From assembly GCF_018736045.1 (NCBI RefSeq), contig NZ_CP076133.1, forward strand, positions 1,674,001 to 1,738,000: a stretch of DNA of 64,000 nucleotides, written 5' to 3'. The position numbers and the translations under genes were made by a program. The notes beneath the pieces are model-generated. The model ran no database searches. It worked only from the letters and a program-made list of their open reading frames with translations, and was not told the origin of the DNA. Below are positions 17,335 through 26,645 of the stretch, piece by piece; positions within the stretch are counted from its first letter, which is position 1, and each line of letters begins with the position of its first letter. Source of the stretch: Flammeovirga yaeyamensis (lineage in GTDB: Bacteria > Bacteroidota > Bacteroidia > Cytophagales > Flammeovirgaceae).

Positions 17335-18528
17335 ATGATACTTTCCACAGAGAAGAAGAACAATGTGCTAAAAGATTTGGCGATGTTGATTGAAGATCAT
17401 GCTTCATCGATTATCGAGGCCAACAAGTTGGATTTAGAAAAGGCAGGAGACCTTGACCCCACTTTGGTGGATCGTCTAAAAGTGGATGACAAAAAAGTGA
17501 AGGGTATGGTAGGTTCTGTAGCTGAAGTTTTAGGTTTGGAAGACCCCGAGGGGAAAGTATTAAGTGCTTACGAACACCCCAATGGGATGACTGTAGAAAA
17601 TCGTGTGGTTCCTTTTGGTCGTATTCTTATTATTTACGAATCGCGTCCTGATGTAACTATCGAGGCTGCAGTAAGTGCTTTTAAATCTGGAAACAAGATC
17701 CTATTAAAAGGTGGCAAAGAAGCTAGAAATTCGAATCTGGTTTTAGTCGACCTTTGGAAAAAAGCATTAAAATCTAATGATGTCAGCGAAGACTATGTGG
17801 AGTATTTAGACATAGATCGTGCTGCTACACAAAAAATGCTTTCGGAAAATACATATCAATTGGACTTAATTATCCCGAGAGGTGGTGAAGGTCTGATTAA
17901 TTATATCAAACAAACGACGAACGTTCCTTTGATGATTAGTGGACGTGGAAATAACTTTATCTATATCCATAAGGATGTAGATTTTGATATGGCCATCGAT
18001 ATTGTCTTAAATGGTAAAAGTCGTTTGAGTGTTTGTAACGCGATCGACAAAGTATTGTTCGATCAAGAGATTCCTCAATTAGCTGATAAAGTAGCTCAAT
18101 TGGCTCAAAAAGCAACCGATTTTGGTTTAGAAGTTTTAGGTGATGATCAAGTAACTACTTTCACTTCCTTAGCTCAAAAAGCCGATGTAGATGCATTAAT
18201 GCCAGAGGAATTTTTATCAGAGAAAATCTTATTTACCGTAACTCCTGATAAAGTATCGGCAGTAAACACTATCAACAAGTATTCTGGAGGACATTCTGCT
18301 GTGATTATCACAAATGATAAAGAAGTGGCCACTGCTTACCAGTATGAAGTAGATTGTGCAGCAGTTTATCACAATGCCTCATCGAGGTTTACAGATGGTG
18401 GACAGTTTGGCTTTGGTGCTGAGATTGCCATTAGTACACAAAAGTTACACTTTAGAGGACCTGTTGGATTGGCTCAGCTCGTATCTAACAAATGGTTTAT
18501 TTCGGGTAACGGACAAACACGTAATTAA
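17335..18528 (+). CDS. proA: Glutamate-5-semialdehyde dehydrogenase (gamma-glutamyl phosphate reductase)
   Basis: A 397-residue cytoplasmic enzyme for the second step of proline synthesis: gamma-glutamyl phosphate plus NADPH to glutamate-5-semialdehyde. The aldehyde dehydrogenase fold is recognisable by VPFGRILIIYESRPDVTIEA, the cofactor-binding GNKILLKGGKEARNSN, LIIPRGGEGLI, and the active-site Cys in GKSRLSVCNAID. The late motif NASSRFTDGGQFGFGAEIA is also conserved. Length is normal. The start MILSTEKKNN is a little short compared with many relatives. proB begins one base after the stop, so the two are co-transcribed in the order proA-proB. Confidence 0.96.
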   Translation: MILSTEKKNNVLKDLAMLIEDHASSIIEANKLDLEKAGDLDPTLVDRLKVDDKKVKGMVGSVAEVLGLEDPEGKVLSAYEHPNGMTVENRVVPFGRILIIYESRPDVTIEAAVSAFKSGNKILLKGGKEARNSNLVLVDLWKKALKSNDVSEDYVEYLDIDRAATQKMLSENTYQLDLIIPRGGEGLINYIKQTTNVPLMISGRGNNFIYIHKDVDFDMAIDIVLNGKSRLSVCNAIDKVLFDQEIPQLADKVAQLAQKATDFGLEVLGDDQVTTFTSLAQKADVDALMPEEFLSEKILFTVTPDKVSAVNTINKYSGGHSAVIITNDKEVATAYQYEVDCAAVYHNASSRFTDGGQFGFGAEIAISTQKLHFRGPVGLAQLVSNKWFISGNGQTRN

Positions 18529-18529
18529 A

Positions 18530-19297
18530 ATGAAGCCAAGAATTGTAGTGAAAATTGGCACCTCCACTTTAACGGCAGGTACCAAACTAATTTCACGAGG
18601 TAAAATAGAAAATATTGGTCGACAAATTCTTGCTTTAAGAGATCGATACGATATCATTTTGGTTTCTTCGGGAGCTGTTGCAACTGCTAAACAGTTCATC
18701 AATATTAATGGGTTAAAAAACAATATGGTGCACTCTAAGCAGGCACTATCAGCCATTGGTCAGCCTAAACTTTTACAGATCTATGCTGAATGTTTTGGCG
18801 ATTTTGATCTAAAAGTGGCTCAATGTTTAATGACCTATAAAGATTTTGATAACGAAGAATCAAGAAAAAATACAAGAAATACAGTAGATGAGTTATTGAA
18901 TCACGGTTTCATTCCCATTTTTAATGAAAATGATACAGTGGCAGTAGAAGAATTGATCTTAGGTGATAATGATAAATTATCTGCCTTGGTGGCTTCTTTG
19001 GTGGATGCTAACCTGCTCATCATCGCATCGGATATTGAAGGGTTGTTTACTAAAAACCCCAATTTACATGATGATGCTGAACTGATTCCAGTAGTGAATG
19101 ACCTATCGAATATTGATCAGTATATCGAAGAAAGGGAAAATGGTTTAGGTACTGGAGGAATGACTTCCAAAATTAGTGCGGCCAAAATCTGCTTCGAAAA
19201 AGGAATTGAAGTGTATCTAGTGAATGGTGCTCGATCAAACTTTATCGAAAGAAGTTTAAAAGAAGAAATACGATTTACGAGGTTCTCGCCTCAATAA
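18530..19297 (+). CDS. proB: Glutamate 5-kinase, short form
   Basis: A 255-residue enzyme that phosphorylates glutamate to gamma-glutamyl phosphate, the first step of proline synthesis. I start it at 18530 (MKPRIVVKIGTSTL), one base after the proA stop; a longer open frame upstream merely overlaps proA out of frame. Motifs of the amino acid kinase family are present: VVKIGTSTL, LVSSGAVATAK, FNENDTVAVEE, DNDKLSALVA, and GTGGMTSKISAAKI. The C-terminal PUA domain of the Escherichia coli enzyme is absent, as in many Bacteroidota. A strong hairpin terminator follows nine bases after the stop. Confidence 0.95.
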   Translation: MKPRIVVKIGTSTLTAGTKLISRGKIENIGRQILALRDRYDIILVSSGAVATAKQFININGLKNNMVHSKQALSAIGQPKLLQIYAECFGDFDLKVAQCLMTYKDFDNEESRKNTRNTVDELLNHGFIPIFNENDTVAVEELILGDNDKLSALVASLVDANLLIIASDIEGLFTKNPNLHDDAELIPVVNDLSNIDQYIEERENGLGTGGMTSKISAAKICFEKGIEVYLVNGARSNFIERSLKEEIRFTRFSPQ

Positions 19298-19305
19298 AAT
19301 ATAAG

Positions 19306-19332
19306 AAAGGACGTTGCATAGCGACGTCCTTT
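19306..19332 (+). terminator. Intrinsic terminator after proB, with a REP-like core
   Basis: AAAGGACGT and ACGTCCTTT form a 9-bp perfect stem nine bases after the proB stop, extended inward by TGC/GCG with a wobble pair. A T-rich stretch follows. The inner GGACGTTGC is identical to one arm of the hairpin at 11135-11155. Confidence 0.8.
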
Positions 19333-19487
19333 CATCTTTATAATACTAAAACTATTTAATAACTCGTACAAATACAAGGAGCAATACTCCTCGATTTATC
19401 TTTAATTACTGACATTAATTATACAACCTCAAGAACTCTATTTTATACATCAAACAATCTGAGAGTTCTTGATTATCAAAACAAAAT

Positions 19488-20465
19488 CTAATACCCTAGT
19501 AAGTAGGCAAAAATCAAAGGGGCTACAATAGTAGCATCTGACTCTACAATATACTTCGGTGTATCAGCGTCCAATTTTCCCCATGTGATTTTCTCGTTAG
19601 GGACTGCTCCTGAATACGAACCATAACTAGTTGTTGAATCTGAAATCTGACAGAAATAACTCCAAAACGGTGTTTCTGGTCTTTCTAAATCCTGATACAA
19701 CATTGGTACTACACAAATTGGAAAATCACCTGCAATGCCTCCACCTATTTGGAAAAACCCGATGCCATTTCCTTGTGTATTTTCTGTATACCAATCTGCC
19801 AACCAAGTCATGTATTCTATACCTGATTTCATAGTAGAAGGTAGTAATTTTCCTTTGATACAGTAAGAAGCAAAGATGTTCCCCATAGTCGAATCTTCCC
19901 ATCCTGGGACAACAATAGGTAAGTTCTTTTCGGCTGCAGCCAACAACCAACTGTTCTTAGGATCAATTTCATAATATTGTTCCAACTCCCCAGATAGCAA
20001 CATTTTATACATGTACTCATGTGGGAAATATCTTTCTCCGTTTTCTTCTGCTATTTTCCAGATTTTATAGATATGATCTTGTAATCTTCTAAAAGCTTCC
20101 TCTTCTGGAATACAAGTATCCGTTACTCTGTTTAGACCACTATCCAACAATTCTCTTTCTTGTTGAGGTGTTAGATCTCTATATTCTGGTATTCTTTTGT
20201 AGAATGAATGTGCTACCAAGTTCATCACATCTTCTTCCAAGTTGGCCCCTGTACAAGAGATAATCTGAATTTTATCTTGTCGAATCATTTCGGCTAATGA
20301 TTTCCCCAATTCTGCAGTACTCATAGCTCCTGCAAGCGTAACCATCATTTTATTCCCTGCTACTAATTGTGCTTCATAACCTTTAGCAGCATCCACTAAG
20401 CTAGCAGCATTGAAGTGTTTAAAGTGCTCTAGCATATATTGAGAGATAGCTCCTTTATTTTCCAT
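19488..20465 (-). CDS. Deoxyhypusine synthase-like protein, probable homospermidine-type synthase
   Basis: A 325-residue cytoplasmic protein of the deoxyhypusine synthase family. NAD-binding and active-site segments are visible: TLAGAMSTAELGKSLAE, ISCTGANLEEDVMNLV, GFFQIGGGIAGDFPIC, and near the C-terminus SGAVPNEKITWGKLD, where the Lys of WGK corresponds to the catalytic lysine that carries the aminobutyl group. Bacteria lack eIF5A, and bacterial members have been linked to homospermidine formation from putrescine and another polyamine. It is the last gene of an operon that makes putrescine through arginine decarboxylase and agmatinase, and its start overlaps the agmatinase stop by 11 bases. 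That context supports an amine-coupling role. The exact product is not proven. Confidence 0.88.
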   Translation of the reverse strand: MENKGAISQYMLEHFKHFNAASLVDAAKGYEAQLVAGNKMMVTLAGAMSTAELGKSLAEMIRQDKIQIISCTGANLEEDVMNLVAHSFYKRIPEYRDLTPQQERELLDSGLNRVTDTCIPEEEAFRRLQDHIYKIWKIAEENGERYFPHEYMYKMLLSGELEQYYEIDPKNSWLLAAAEKNLPIVVPGWEDSTMGNIFASYCIKGKLLPSTMKSGIEYMTWLADWYTENTQGNGIGFFQIGGGIAGDFPICVVPMLYQDLERPETPFWSYFCQISDSTTSYGSYSGAVPNEKITWGKLDADTPKYIVESDATIVAPLIFAYLLGY

Positions 20466-21312
20466 AGTATTTATATGATAATAATTTGTAGTACAATTTT
20501 GAAACTAAGAATCCGGGTCCGTGCAAACCTTCGATAGGTGCAAATTCAACTATATCAAACCCAACCACATTCTTTTTTGTAAAAACTTTTTTGAGATAAA
20601 TGATTAATGTGTTCCAATCAAAACCACCTGGCTCTGGTGTGCCTGTTGCTGGCATTATTCCTGGATCAAATGCGTCCAAATCAATAGTGAGATATACATC
20701 GTCAGTCATCTGATCAATTGACTTATCCATCCAATCGTAATTACCATAAATATCTTCTGCGAAGTAACACTTATCAAAATTCATATGTTCTTTCTCAGAT
20801 ACATCCATACTTCTAATGCCCACCTGAATTAAATTGGTCGATTTAGAAGCACGATACAAAGCGCAAGCATGGTTAAATTCCGAACCTAGATAACTTGGTC
20901 GTAGATCGGCGTGTGCATCAATTTGAAGTACAGTAAGGTTTTCGTATTTCTCTTTGAAAGCATCAATTACTCCGATACTTATGGAATGTTCCCCTCCAAA
21001 AAAAGTGAGATATTTTCCTGAATCAAGTAGATCTTTTGTCTTCTTATACACAGCTTGATACACTTTTTCAGGACTTGAATTTTCATCAATTTCAGGAAGA
21101 ACATATACTCCTTTTTTATAGACTTCAGAATCTGTTTCGATATCATAAAGTTCCATGTTTTCAGAAGCTTCTATGAAAGTAGCTAAACCTTTGTCCGCCC
21201 CTTTTCCCCAAGTGCTTGTTCCATCGTATGGGATAGGCTGAAGTAAAATATTTGCATTACTGTAAGCAGAATACTTTTCTTCTAAACCTGCGAAAATGTA
21301 TGGATTACTCAT
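20455..21312 (-). CDS. speB: Agmatinase / ureohydrolase family enzyme
   Basis: A 285-residue manganese ureohydrolase. The metal-binding motifs are all present: FFGGEHSISIG, QIDAHADLR and TIDLDAFDPGIMPATGTPEPGG. Agmatinase converts agmatine to putrescine and urea. Arginase is the alternative within this fold, but the position directly after an arginine decarboxylase (8-base overlap) and before a deoxyhypusine-synthase-like gene (11-base overlap) favours agmatinase. The enzyme is cytoplasmic and of normal length. Confidence 0.92.
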   Translation of the reverse strand: MSNPYIFAGLEEKYSAYSNANILLQPIPYDGTSTWGKGADKGLATFIEASENMELYDIETDSEVYKKGVYVLPEIDENSSPEKVYQAVYKKTKDLLDSGKYLTFFGGEHSISIGVIDAFKEKYENLTVLQIDAHADLRPSYLGSEFNHACALYRASKSTNLIQVGIRSMDVSEKEHMNFDKCYFAEDIYGNYDWMDKSIDQMTDDVYLTIDLDAFDPGIMPATGTPEPGGFDWNTLIIYLKKVFTKKNVVGFDIVEFAPIEGLHGPGFLVSKLYYKLLSYKYYGK

Positions 21313-22714
21313 TGTATCCTAAAATTTTAAACATTTCACTAACCGATTGCTCTTCACGATACACCGTATCTATGATATTCCCTTTTTCATCTCTATCAAT
21401 GATTACATGTTTTGGAGCTGGAATCAGACAATGCTTTATTCCACCATATCCACTTACAGAATCTTGATAAGCACCTGTATGGAAGAACCCTAAATACAAT
21501 GGTTCTTTGTCTTTGGTTTTATCAAATTTTGGTAATAAAACCTCTTGGTTTAAATCATCTGAATTGTAATAATCCGAATGATCGCAACTGATTCCTCCAA
21601 TATTCACTCTACCATATTCATGGTCCCATTTGTTTACCGGTAACAAGATGAATTTTTCCTGAATTGACCATGCATCTGGAATGGTATTCATTAAACTGTT
21701 ATCGATGATGTACCATGTTTCTGTATCGTTTTGTTCTTTCTTATCTAATACTTCGAAAATGATGGCACCTGCTTCTCCTACTGTGTATTTACCATATTCT
21801 GTAAATAAATGAGGTTCGGGAATTTTACTTTCAGCACAAGCTGATTTGATTGTTGATACAATCTCATTGATCATGTACTCATAGTTGTATTCAAATCCCA
21901 AGTTGTTTCTAATTGGAAATCCACCTCCCATGTTCAAAGAATCTAGAGATTCGCATTCTTTCTTCAAGTCGATGTAAAGAGATAATGCTCTTCTAAATTC
22001 TCCCCAGTAATAAGGCGTATCTTTTATTCCAGAATCCACAAAGAAATGGAACATCTTAAATTCAACTTTAGGGTTGTCATGAATATAAGTTCTGTAAAAT
22101 TCCAATATATCCTTTTGAGGGATGCCTAATCTCGAAGTATAATAAGCCGATTGTGCTTCTTCGTTAATGGACATTCTCACCCCAATCTTTACCACATGCT
22201 TTGTTTTAATTCTTGCTAAACGATGGTACTCGTTAATACTATCTAGAATGATCACAGAGTTGTGGAAACCCGCTTTTTGTAAATCGACAATCTTTCTTAG
22301 ATAATCCTCTGTTTTATATCCGTTATGAATGATTTTGATATCTGTAGTGATTTTACCTTTTTCATATAATGATAAGATTAAATCAATATCAAATGAAGAG
22401 GACGTTTCCAGATTGACATTATGTTTAATCGCTTCGTTTACTACGTGATAAAAGTGGTTACATTTTGTACAATAGCAGAAATTATATTCGCCTTGATAAG
22501 CATTGTTTTTAATGACTCTGTTGAATAAGTTTCTTGCCTTTTTAATCTGATCACCAATCTTAGGTAAATAAATAAAGCGAAAAGGAGTTCCGTGTTTTTC
22601 AATAAGATGTTTCAAAGAAACGCCATGAAAAGTGAGAGAGTTGTCTCTGAGATCAAAACCTTCCTGTGGAAAGTAATAGCTTTGTTCAATTAAATCAAAG
22701 TATGTGTTTTTCAT
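21305..22714 (-). CDS. speA: Arginine decarboxylase, PLP-dependent, short form
   Basis: A 469-residue PLP enzyme of the alanine-racemase fold (ornithine/arginine decarboxylase group). The cofactor lysine is in FCYCTKCNHFYHVV, matching the PIKxN motif of biosynthetic arginine decarboxylases; further on are LETSSSFDIDLILSL, KIIHNGYKTEDYL, the Gly-rich SLNMGGGFPIRNN and FTEYGKYTVGEAGA. It is much shorter than the 630-660 residue enterobacterial SpeA. The product agmatine would go straight to the agmatinase encoded next. The gene follows the GNAT-nitrilase gene by 36 bases and overlaps the agmatinase gene by 8, so translation is probably coupled. Confidence 0.88.
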   Translation of the reverse strand: MKNTYFDLIEQSYYFPQEGFDLRDNSLTFHGVSLKHLIEKHGTPFRFIYLPKIGDQIKKARNLFNRVIKNNAYQGEYNFCYCTKCNHFYHVVNEAIKHNVNLETSSSFDIDLILSLYEKGKITTDIKIIHNGYKTEDYLRKIVDLQKAGFHNSVIILDSINEYHRLARIKTKHVVKIGVRMSINEEAQSAYYTSRLGIPQKDILEFYRTYIHDNPKVEFKMFHFFVDSGIKDTPYYWGEFRRALSLYIDLKKECESLDSLNMGGGFPIRNNLGFEYNYEYMINEIVSTIKSACAESKIPEPHLFTEYGKYTVGEAGAIIFEVLDKKEQNDTETWYIIDNSLMNTIPDAWSIQEKFILLPVNKWDHEYGRVNIGGISCDHSDYYNSDDLNQEVLLPKFDKTKDKEPLYLGFFHTGAYQDSVSGYGGIKHCLIPAPKHVIIDRDEKGNIIDTVYREEQSVSEMFKILGYNE

Positions 22715-22750
22715 CTTTACATAAAATGGTTGAGGTGTAATTAAAATCGA

Positions 22751-24286
22751 TTAAATTTTTTCTAAATGATAAATATCTGTTCTTCTGTCTTTTAAGTTTC
22801 TAACATTACCGTGCTGATGTAATTCTCTCAGTAAATCAAGATCGACATCTGCTATTAAAATCATTTCTGTATTTGGTGTAGCTTCTGCTTTGACCCCGCT
22901 CGTCGGGAAAGCAAAATCGCAAGGGGTAAATACCATAGATTGAGCGAACTGTATATCCATATTATGAACATTTGGAAGGTTTCCTACACTTCCTGTGATG
23001 GCCACATAACACTCATTTTCGATTGCCCTTGCTTGAGCACAATGTCTTACTCTGGAATACCCATTTTGTGTATCGGTTAAAAATGGTACAAAGAGTATTT
23101 CCATTTCCTCTTCAGCTAACAATCGACTCAATTCTGGAAACTCTACATCGTTACATATCAAAACACCAATTTTTCCACAATCTGTATCAAATGTTTTGAG
23201 TCCTTTACCACCTTGCATACCCCAAACTTTCTTTTCATCTGGGTTGATGTGGATTTTTTCAAATCGTTCTACTGTTCCGTCTCTTTTGCATAGATAGCCT
23301 ACATTTAATAATTCACCATCTTTTACTTCTGGCATTGAGCCTGCAATGATATTTATGTTGTATGAAATTGAGAAGTTGGAGAATTTTTCAATTATTTCTT
23401 CTGTATATTTTGCTAGTTCTCTAATAGCTCTTGCTCCTGATAAATCGTTATATTTTGCCATAAGCGGAGCATTGAAAAACTCTGGAAATACTGCAAAATC
23501 TGATCGATATCCTGACACTGCATCTATAAAATATTCTGCTTGCTGTAGCAATGAATTGATATCTTTGTATGGTCTCATTTGCCATTGTATCAAGCCTAAA
23601 CGTACTACTTTTTTTTGGGTTGTCGCTTTCTCAGTTGGTTTTTCATAATAAATGTTATCCCACTCTAAAAGCACTGCATATTCACCAGAATCTTCGTCCC
23701 CTTCAAGGTAACCTTTTAGTATTCTTGTTGGATGGAAATCATTGGATATCTGAAAGTTTAGCACAGGATCATGTATCTCCTTTAACTTCACTTTTTCTAG
23801 ATATTCCTTTGGAGTAATCTCATCAGAAAACTTATGATAATTCGGTATTCTACCCCCAAATGCAATCCCTCTTAGGTTAAGATTCTCACATAATTCTTTT
23901 CTGTAATCATAGAGTCTTCTACCCAGTCTTAAACCTCTAAATTCTGGTTTAATAAATACGTCAATCCCATACAAAGTATCCCCATTGTAATCATGAGAAT
24001 TAAATGTATAATCAGCAGTGATATCTCGGTAGGTGTGGTTATCATCAAATTGATTGTAATTCACAATAATAGATAAAGCAGTACCTGCGATATTCCCATT
24101 CACTTTAATGACTACTTGACCTTCCGGAAATTTTTCCAAAAGATTTTTAATCTGATCTTCTTTCCAATAAGAATCAGGCATTGAAGAATAGGCAGATACC
24201 ATCACACCTTTAATCTCCAAATAATCTTCGAATTTGAGGTATTCTAATTCGATTTTGTCGATTTGATTTAGATCCATCCGTTTCAA
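22751..24286 (-). CDS. GNAT acetyltransferase fused to a carbon-nitrogen hydrolase
   Basis: A 511-residue cytoplasmic protein of two modules. Residues about 10-215 are a GNAT acetyltransferase domain, with the acetyl-CoA loop in FIKPEFRGLRLGRRLYDYR. Residues about 225-505 are a nitrilase-superfamily hydrolase with the Glu-Lys-Cys triad: Glu in VFPEFFNAP, Lys in FEKIHINPDEK and Cys in VLICNDVEFPEL. This fusion is known in other bacteria, but its substrate is not established. As first gene of the polyamine operon it may acetylate or hydrolyse a polyamine derivative, for example an N-carbamoyl or N-acyl amine. Starts at 24286 (MKRMDL) and 24277 (MDLNQ) are equally possible. Confidence 0.88.
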   Translation of the reverse strand: MKRMDLNQIDKIELEYLKFEDYLEIKGVMVSAYSSMPDSYWKEDQIKNLLEKFPEGQVVIKVNGNIAGTALSIIVNYNQFDDNHTYRDITADYTFNSHDYNGDTLYGIDVFIKPEFRGLRLGRRLYDYRKELCENLNLRGIAFGGRIPNYHKFSDEITPKEYLEKVKLKEIHDPVLNFQISNDFHPTRILKGYLEGDEDSGEYAVLLEWDNIYYEKPTEKATTQKKVVRLGLIQWQMRPYKDINSLLQQAEYFIDAVSGYRSDFAVFPEFFNAPLMAKYNDLSGARAIRELAKYTEEIIEKFSNFSISYNINIIAGSMPEVKDGELLNVGYLCKRDGTVERFEKIHINPDEKKVWGMQGGKGLKTFDTDCGKIGVLICNDVEFPELSRLLAEEEMEILFVPFLTDTQNGYSRVRHCAQARAIENECYVAITGSVGNLPNVHNMDIQFAQSMVFTPCDFAFPTSGVKAEATPNTEMILIADVDLDLLRELHQHGNVRNLKDRRTDIYHLEKI

Positions 24287-24589
24287 ATTAATTATGAAAG
24301 AAACAGTACGAATACGACTACTATTTAACTGAAATATATAGCGTACAAGAAACCGGCTTAATACTTTACAAAGTATTAAACATCAACTACTTACAATATG
24401 TTTTAATAATAAAGATAGAATTTGTACACCTTAAGCTAGTCAGAGATATTTAGGCCTTTTTTATGTTTTTGGGTAGGGTATTTTTTTAAATAATTATGAT
24501 GATAATCAGGTAGTACATTTTCTAGTGGCGCAAAGATATATTTATAATTTTAATAATCAATTATTTTTTTTCTTAACGCGAAAAAAAAA
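24287..24589. promoter_or_regulatory. Intergenic region with a 22-base perfect palindrome
   Basis: This 303-base AT-rich stretch carries the promoter side of the polyamine operon and the 3' end of the barrel-protein gene. No ORF is convincing. At 24358-24379 lies TTAATACTTT-AC-AAAGTATTAA, two perfect 10-bp arms with a two-base centre, 72 bases upstream of the operon start. The tiny spacer suits a DNA-binding dimer better than an RNA hairpin. It is a candidate operator for polyamine control. Confidence 0.4.
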
Positions 24590-25717
24590 TTAAAATGCTT
24601 CTGTCATATTAAAATAAATGAGTGTCTGATTTTGCAGGGGATCATGCCCAACATCAATTCTAAAGTTCATTCTTGGTTGTACCTCGTAACGAAATCCTGC
24701 TCCGAAATTAGGTAATACACCTTGTGGGGTGACAATATCTGACCCAATCATTCCGACACCTCCCCAAACGGTATATCCCATTTTGGATAAAAACTTTGAT
24801 TTAGAATTCCACATCGATCGAAATTCAGCCATGATATAAGCTGAAGTTTTATCTCTGAATTGCCCTTTATAATAACCCCTTAGGTCATGTGGGGAGCCAA
24901 TTTGTGACATATCCGTAAATGGAGTATCACCAACGGTAGATCTCACTTTTGCTGTCCAAGCCAATACTTTTCTTTCTCCAAGCCGTGGAAGTTTTTTATA
25001 TTGTCGATATTCCACTGAGATGACACCCCAATTTTGGGTGCTTCCTAATTCTTTATTATACATTCGAGCATTAATATCGAAATACTTACCTTCATAAGCA
25101 TTCACCGGTACATCTCTTGTATCGTAGGTTGCCCGAATACCAAAACCAACATTTCTAAAGTTTATTCCTTCTTCGGTACCACATTGGTATATATAAATGA
25201 AATCGTCTTTTATACCTGGAGCAACATCTGTGAGAATACGGTCAGTATAATCTAAAGAGGGACCAATAAAAAAAGGTGAATCATTTATTCTGAAGAGTAC
25301 ATCATTTCTAAGGATGACTGTATTTTGAAAATATTCTGTCGTCTTTTCCCCCCTTTCTATGGTTCGATTATCTTCATAACCCACACCATAATAATGATTA
25401 TAAGTATTTAAATATTCTAAATCAGAAAACACACGTATATCCCCTCCCTTTAAGAATAATTGAGGATGAATTTTAAAATCATATCCTGCTTCCATCACTG
25501 AAAAGTTAATGGGCACTACCGATTTTCTTAAATCAACATCGAGTGGGTTGGTTTTAAAAGTGAATAACATACTTCCACCAACAAGCAGTCCATAGTCGGG
25601 AGAATATGCTGGACCTCCTAGGGCTGAGAATCGTAAATTCTTCTTTTGAGCATAAGTATTTGATAGTAAAACAAAACAAAATAATACTACTAATATTCGT
25701 CTGATATCAAGTTGCAT
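24590..25717 (-). CDS. Omp85/BamA-like outer membrane barrel protein
   Basis: A 375-residue protein if started at 25717, where MQLDIRRILVVLFCFVLLSNTYAQ gives a signal peptide cut after AQ; an upstream in-frame ATG at 25744 is less likely. The mature part consists of alternating beta-strands and resembles the surface-antigen (D15/BamA) barrel domain: GPAYSPDYGLLVGGSMLF at the first strand, GFGIRATYDTRDVPVNAYEGKY in the middle, and the final strand FNMTEAF ending in Phe. No POTRA domain precedes the barrel, so it is a small barrel-only member that may pass or anchor small molecules rather than assemble other barrels. Neighbours give no further hint. Confidence 0.75.
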   Translation of the reverse strand: MQLDIRRILVVLFCFVLLSNTYAQKKNLRFSALGGPAYSPDYGLLVGGSMLFTFKTNPLDVDLRKSVVPINFSVMEAGYDFKIHPQLFLKGGDIRVFSDLEYLNTYNHYYGVGYEDNRTIERGEKTTEYFQNTVILRNDVLFRINDSPFFIGPSLDYTDRILTDVAPGIKDDFIYIYQCGTEEGINFRNVGFGIRATYDTRDVPVNAYEGKYFDINARMYNKELGSTQNWGVISVEYRQYKKLPRLGERKVLAWTAKVRSTVGDTPFTDMSQIGSPHDLRGYYKGQFRDKTSAYIMAEFRSMWNSKSKFLSKMGYTVWGGVGMIGSDIVTPQGVLPNFGAGFRYEVQPRMNFRIDVGHDPLQNQTLIYFNMTEAF

Positions 25718-25823
25718 GTACAATGAGTTTAGTTCAGTACACAAAACTACAAATTATTCAATCGTTCGAATATTATTTAAAGATAATTTAAACAATTATA
25801 GGTATTTGTATCAGTTAAGTCTC

Positions 25824-26627
25824 TTATTCTTTTGATAGTATCACATTCATCACCTCTAAATAGTTTGAGTGATTACTTATTCCGTTGTGCCCCTGATTTT
25901 TTAAAGTGGTCAATTCGATTTTAGAAGGAAATTCTTCTTTTAACTTCACTGATTGATCATAAGGAATGACATTATCCCCTTTTCCATGGAATATGTAAAT
26001 GGGAAAATTACATTTCCTGAGGTATTTATAAGTAGCAAAACGATATTTTAATAAAAATGGAGGCACATAAGGATAATGTTTTCGCATCATTGCTTTTAGC
26101 CCGTAATAAGGTGCCTGAAGAATAAGTTCTTTGGGGTTATTCTTTGATGCCAAAAAAGAAGCCATACCGGTTCCAATCGAATACCCCATAATAATAATAT
26201 TCTCCTCATTATATTGAAGTTTCATTCGATCATAAATCATTTGATTATCATCAAAAAGCTGTTTCTGACTACTGATTTCACCTGTACTTTTTCCAAAACC
26301 GCGGTAATCAATCATCAAGACATTATAATTGTTTTCTAAGAAAACTTGAGTGGTATACCCATAATTTTCTAATGAACCCGAATTACCATGTAAAAAGAAA
26401 ACTAAACCTTTTGTACTATCACTTTTAAATAATAATCCATTAATCGTATTTCCATCAGAAGTATTGAAATTCATTTCTTCAAAATCCATAGGAAATTCAA
26501 ACTGATAATCTGCCTTTAATTTATCTGGGAAAAATATGAGAGATTCTTGATTGAGATAAAGTCCACCACAAAAAATGATGTAAATAGTTACTATCGATAG
26601 AAGGAAGCCTTTGATTAGTTTTTTCAT
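25824..26627 (-). CDS. Alpha/beta hydrolase, membrane-anchored
   Basis: A 267-residue hydrolase with one N-terminal hydrophobic helix (KGFLLSIVTIYIIFCGGLYL), likely an anchor or uncleaved signal. The fold is the BEM46/ABHD13 kind: FFLHGNSGSLENYG forms the oxyanion strand, MIDYRGFGKSTGE follows, the nucleophile Ser sits in IMGYSIGTG, the acid in HGKGDNVIPY, and the His in NQGHNGIS. The substrate is unknown. It lies 18 bases after the DUF6624-like lipoprotein gene and is probably co-transcribed with it. Confidence 0.85.
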   Translation of the reverse strand: MKKLIKGFLLSIVTIYIIFCGGLYLNQESLIFFPDKLKADYQFEFPMDFEEMNFNTSDGNTINGLLFKSDSTKGLVFFLHGNSGSLENYGYTTQVFLENNYNVLMIDYRGFGKSTGEISSQKQLFDDNQMIYDRMKLQYNEENIIIMGYSIGTGMASFLASKNNPKELILQAPYYGLKAMMRKHYPYVPPFLLKYRFATYKYLRKCNFPIYIFHGKGDNVIPYDQSVKLKEEFPSKIELTTLKNQGHNGISNHSNYLEVMNVILSKE

Positions 26628-26645
26628 TAAGATCTAGATTGTTAG

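Noticed and set aside
18356-18529. N-terminal extension of proB
   Set aside because: It overlaps proA in another frame and has no kinase-like sequence; the conserved start is MKPRIVVKIG at 18530.
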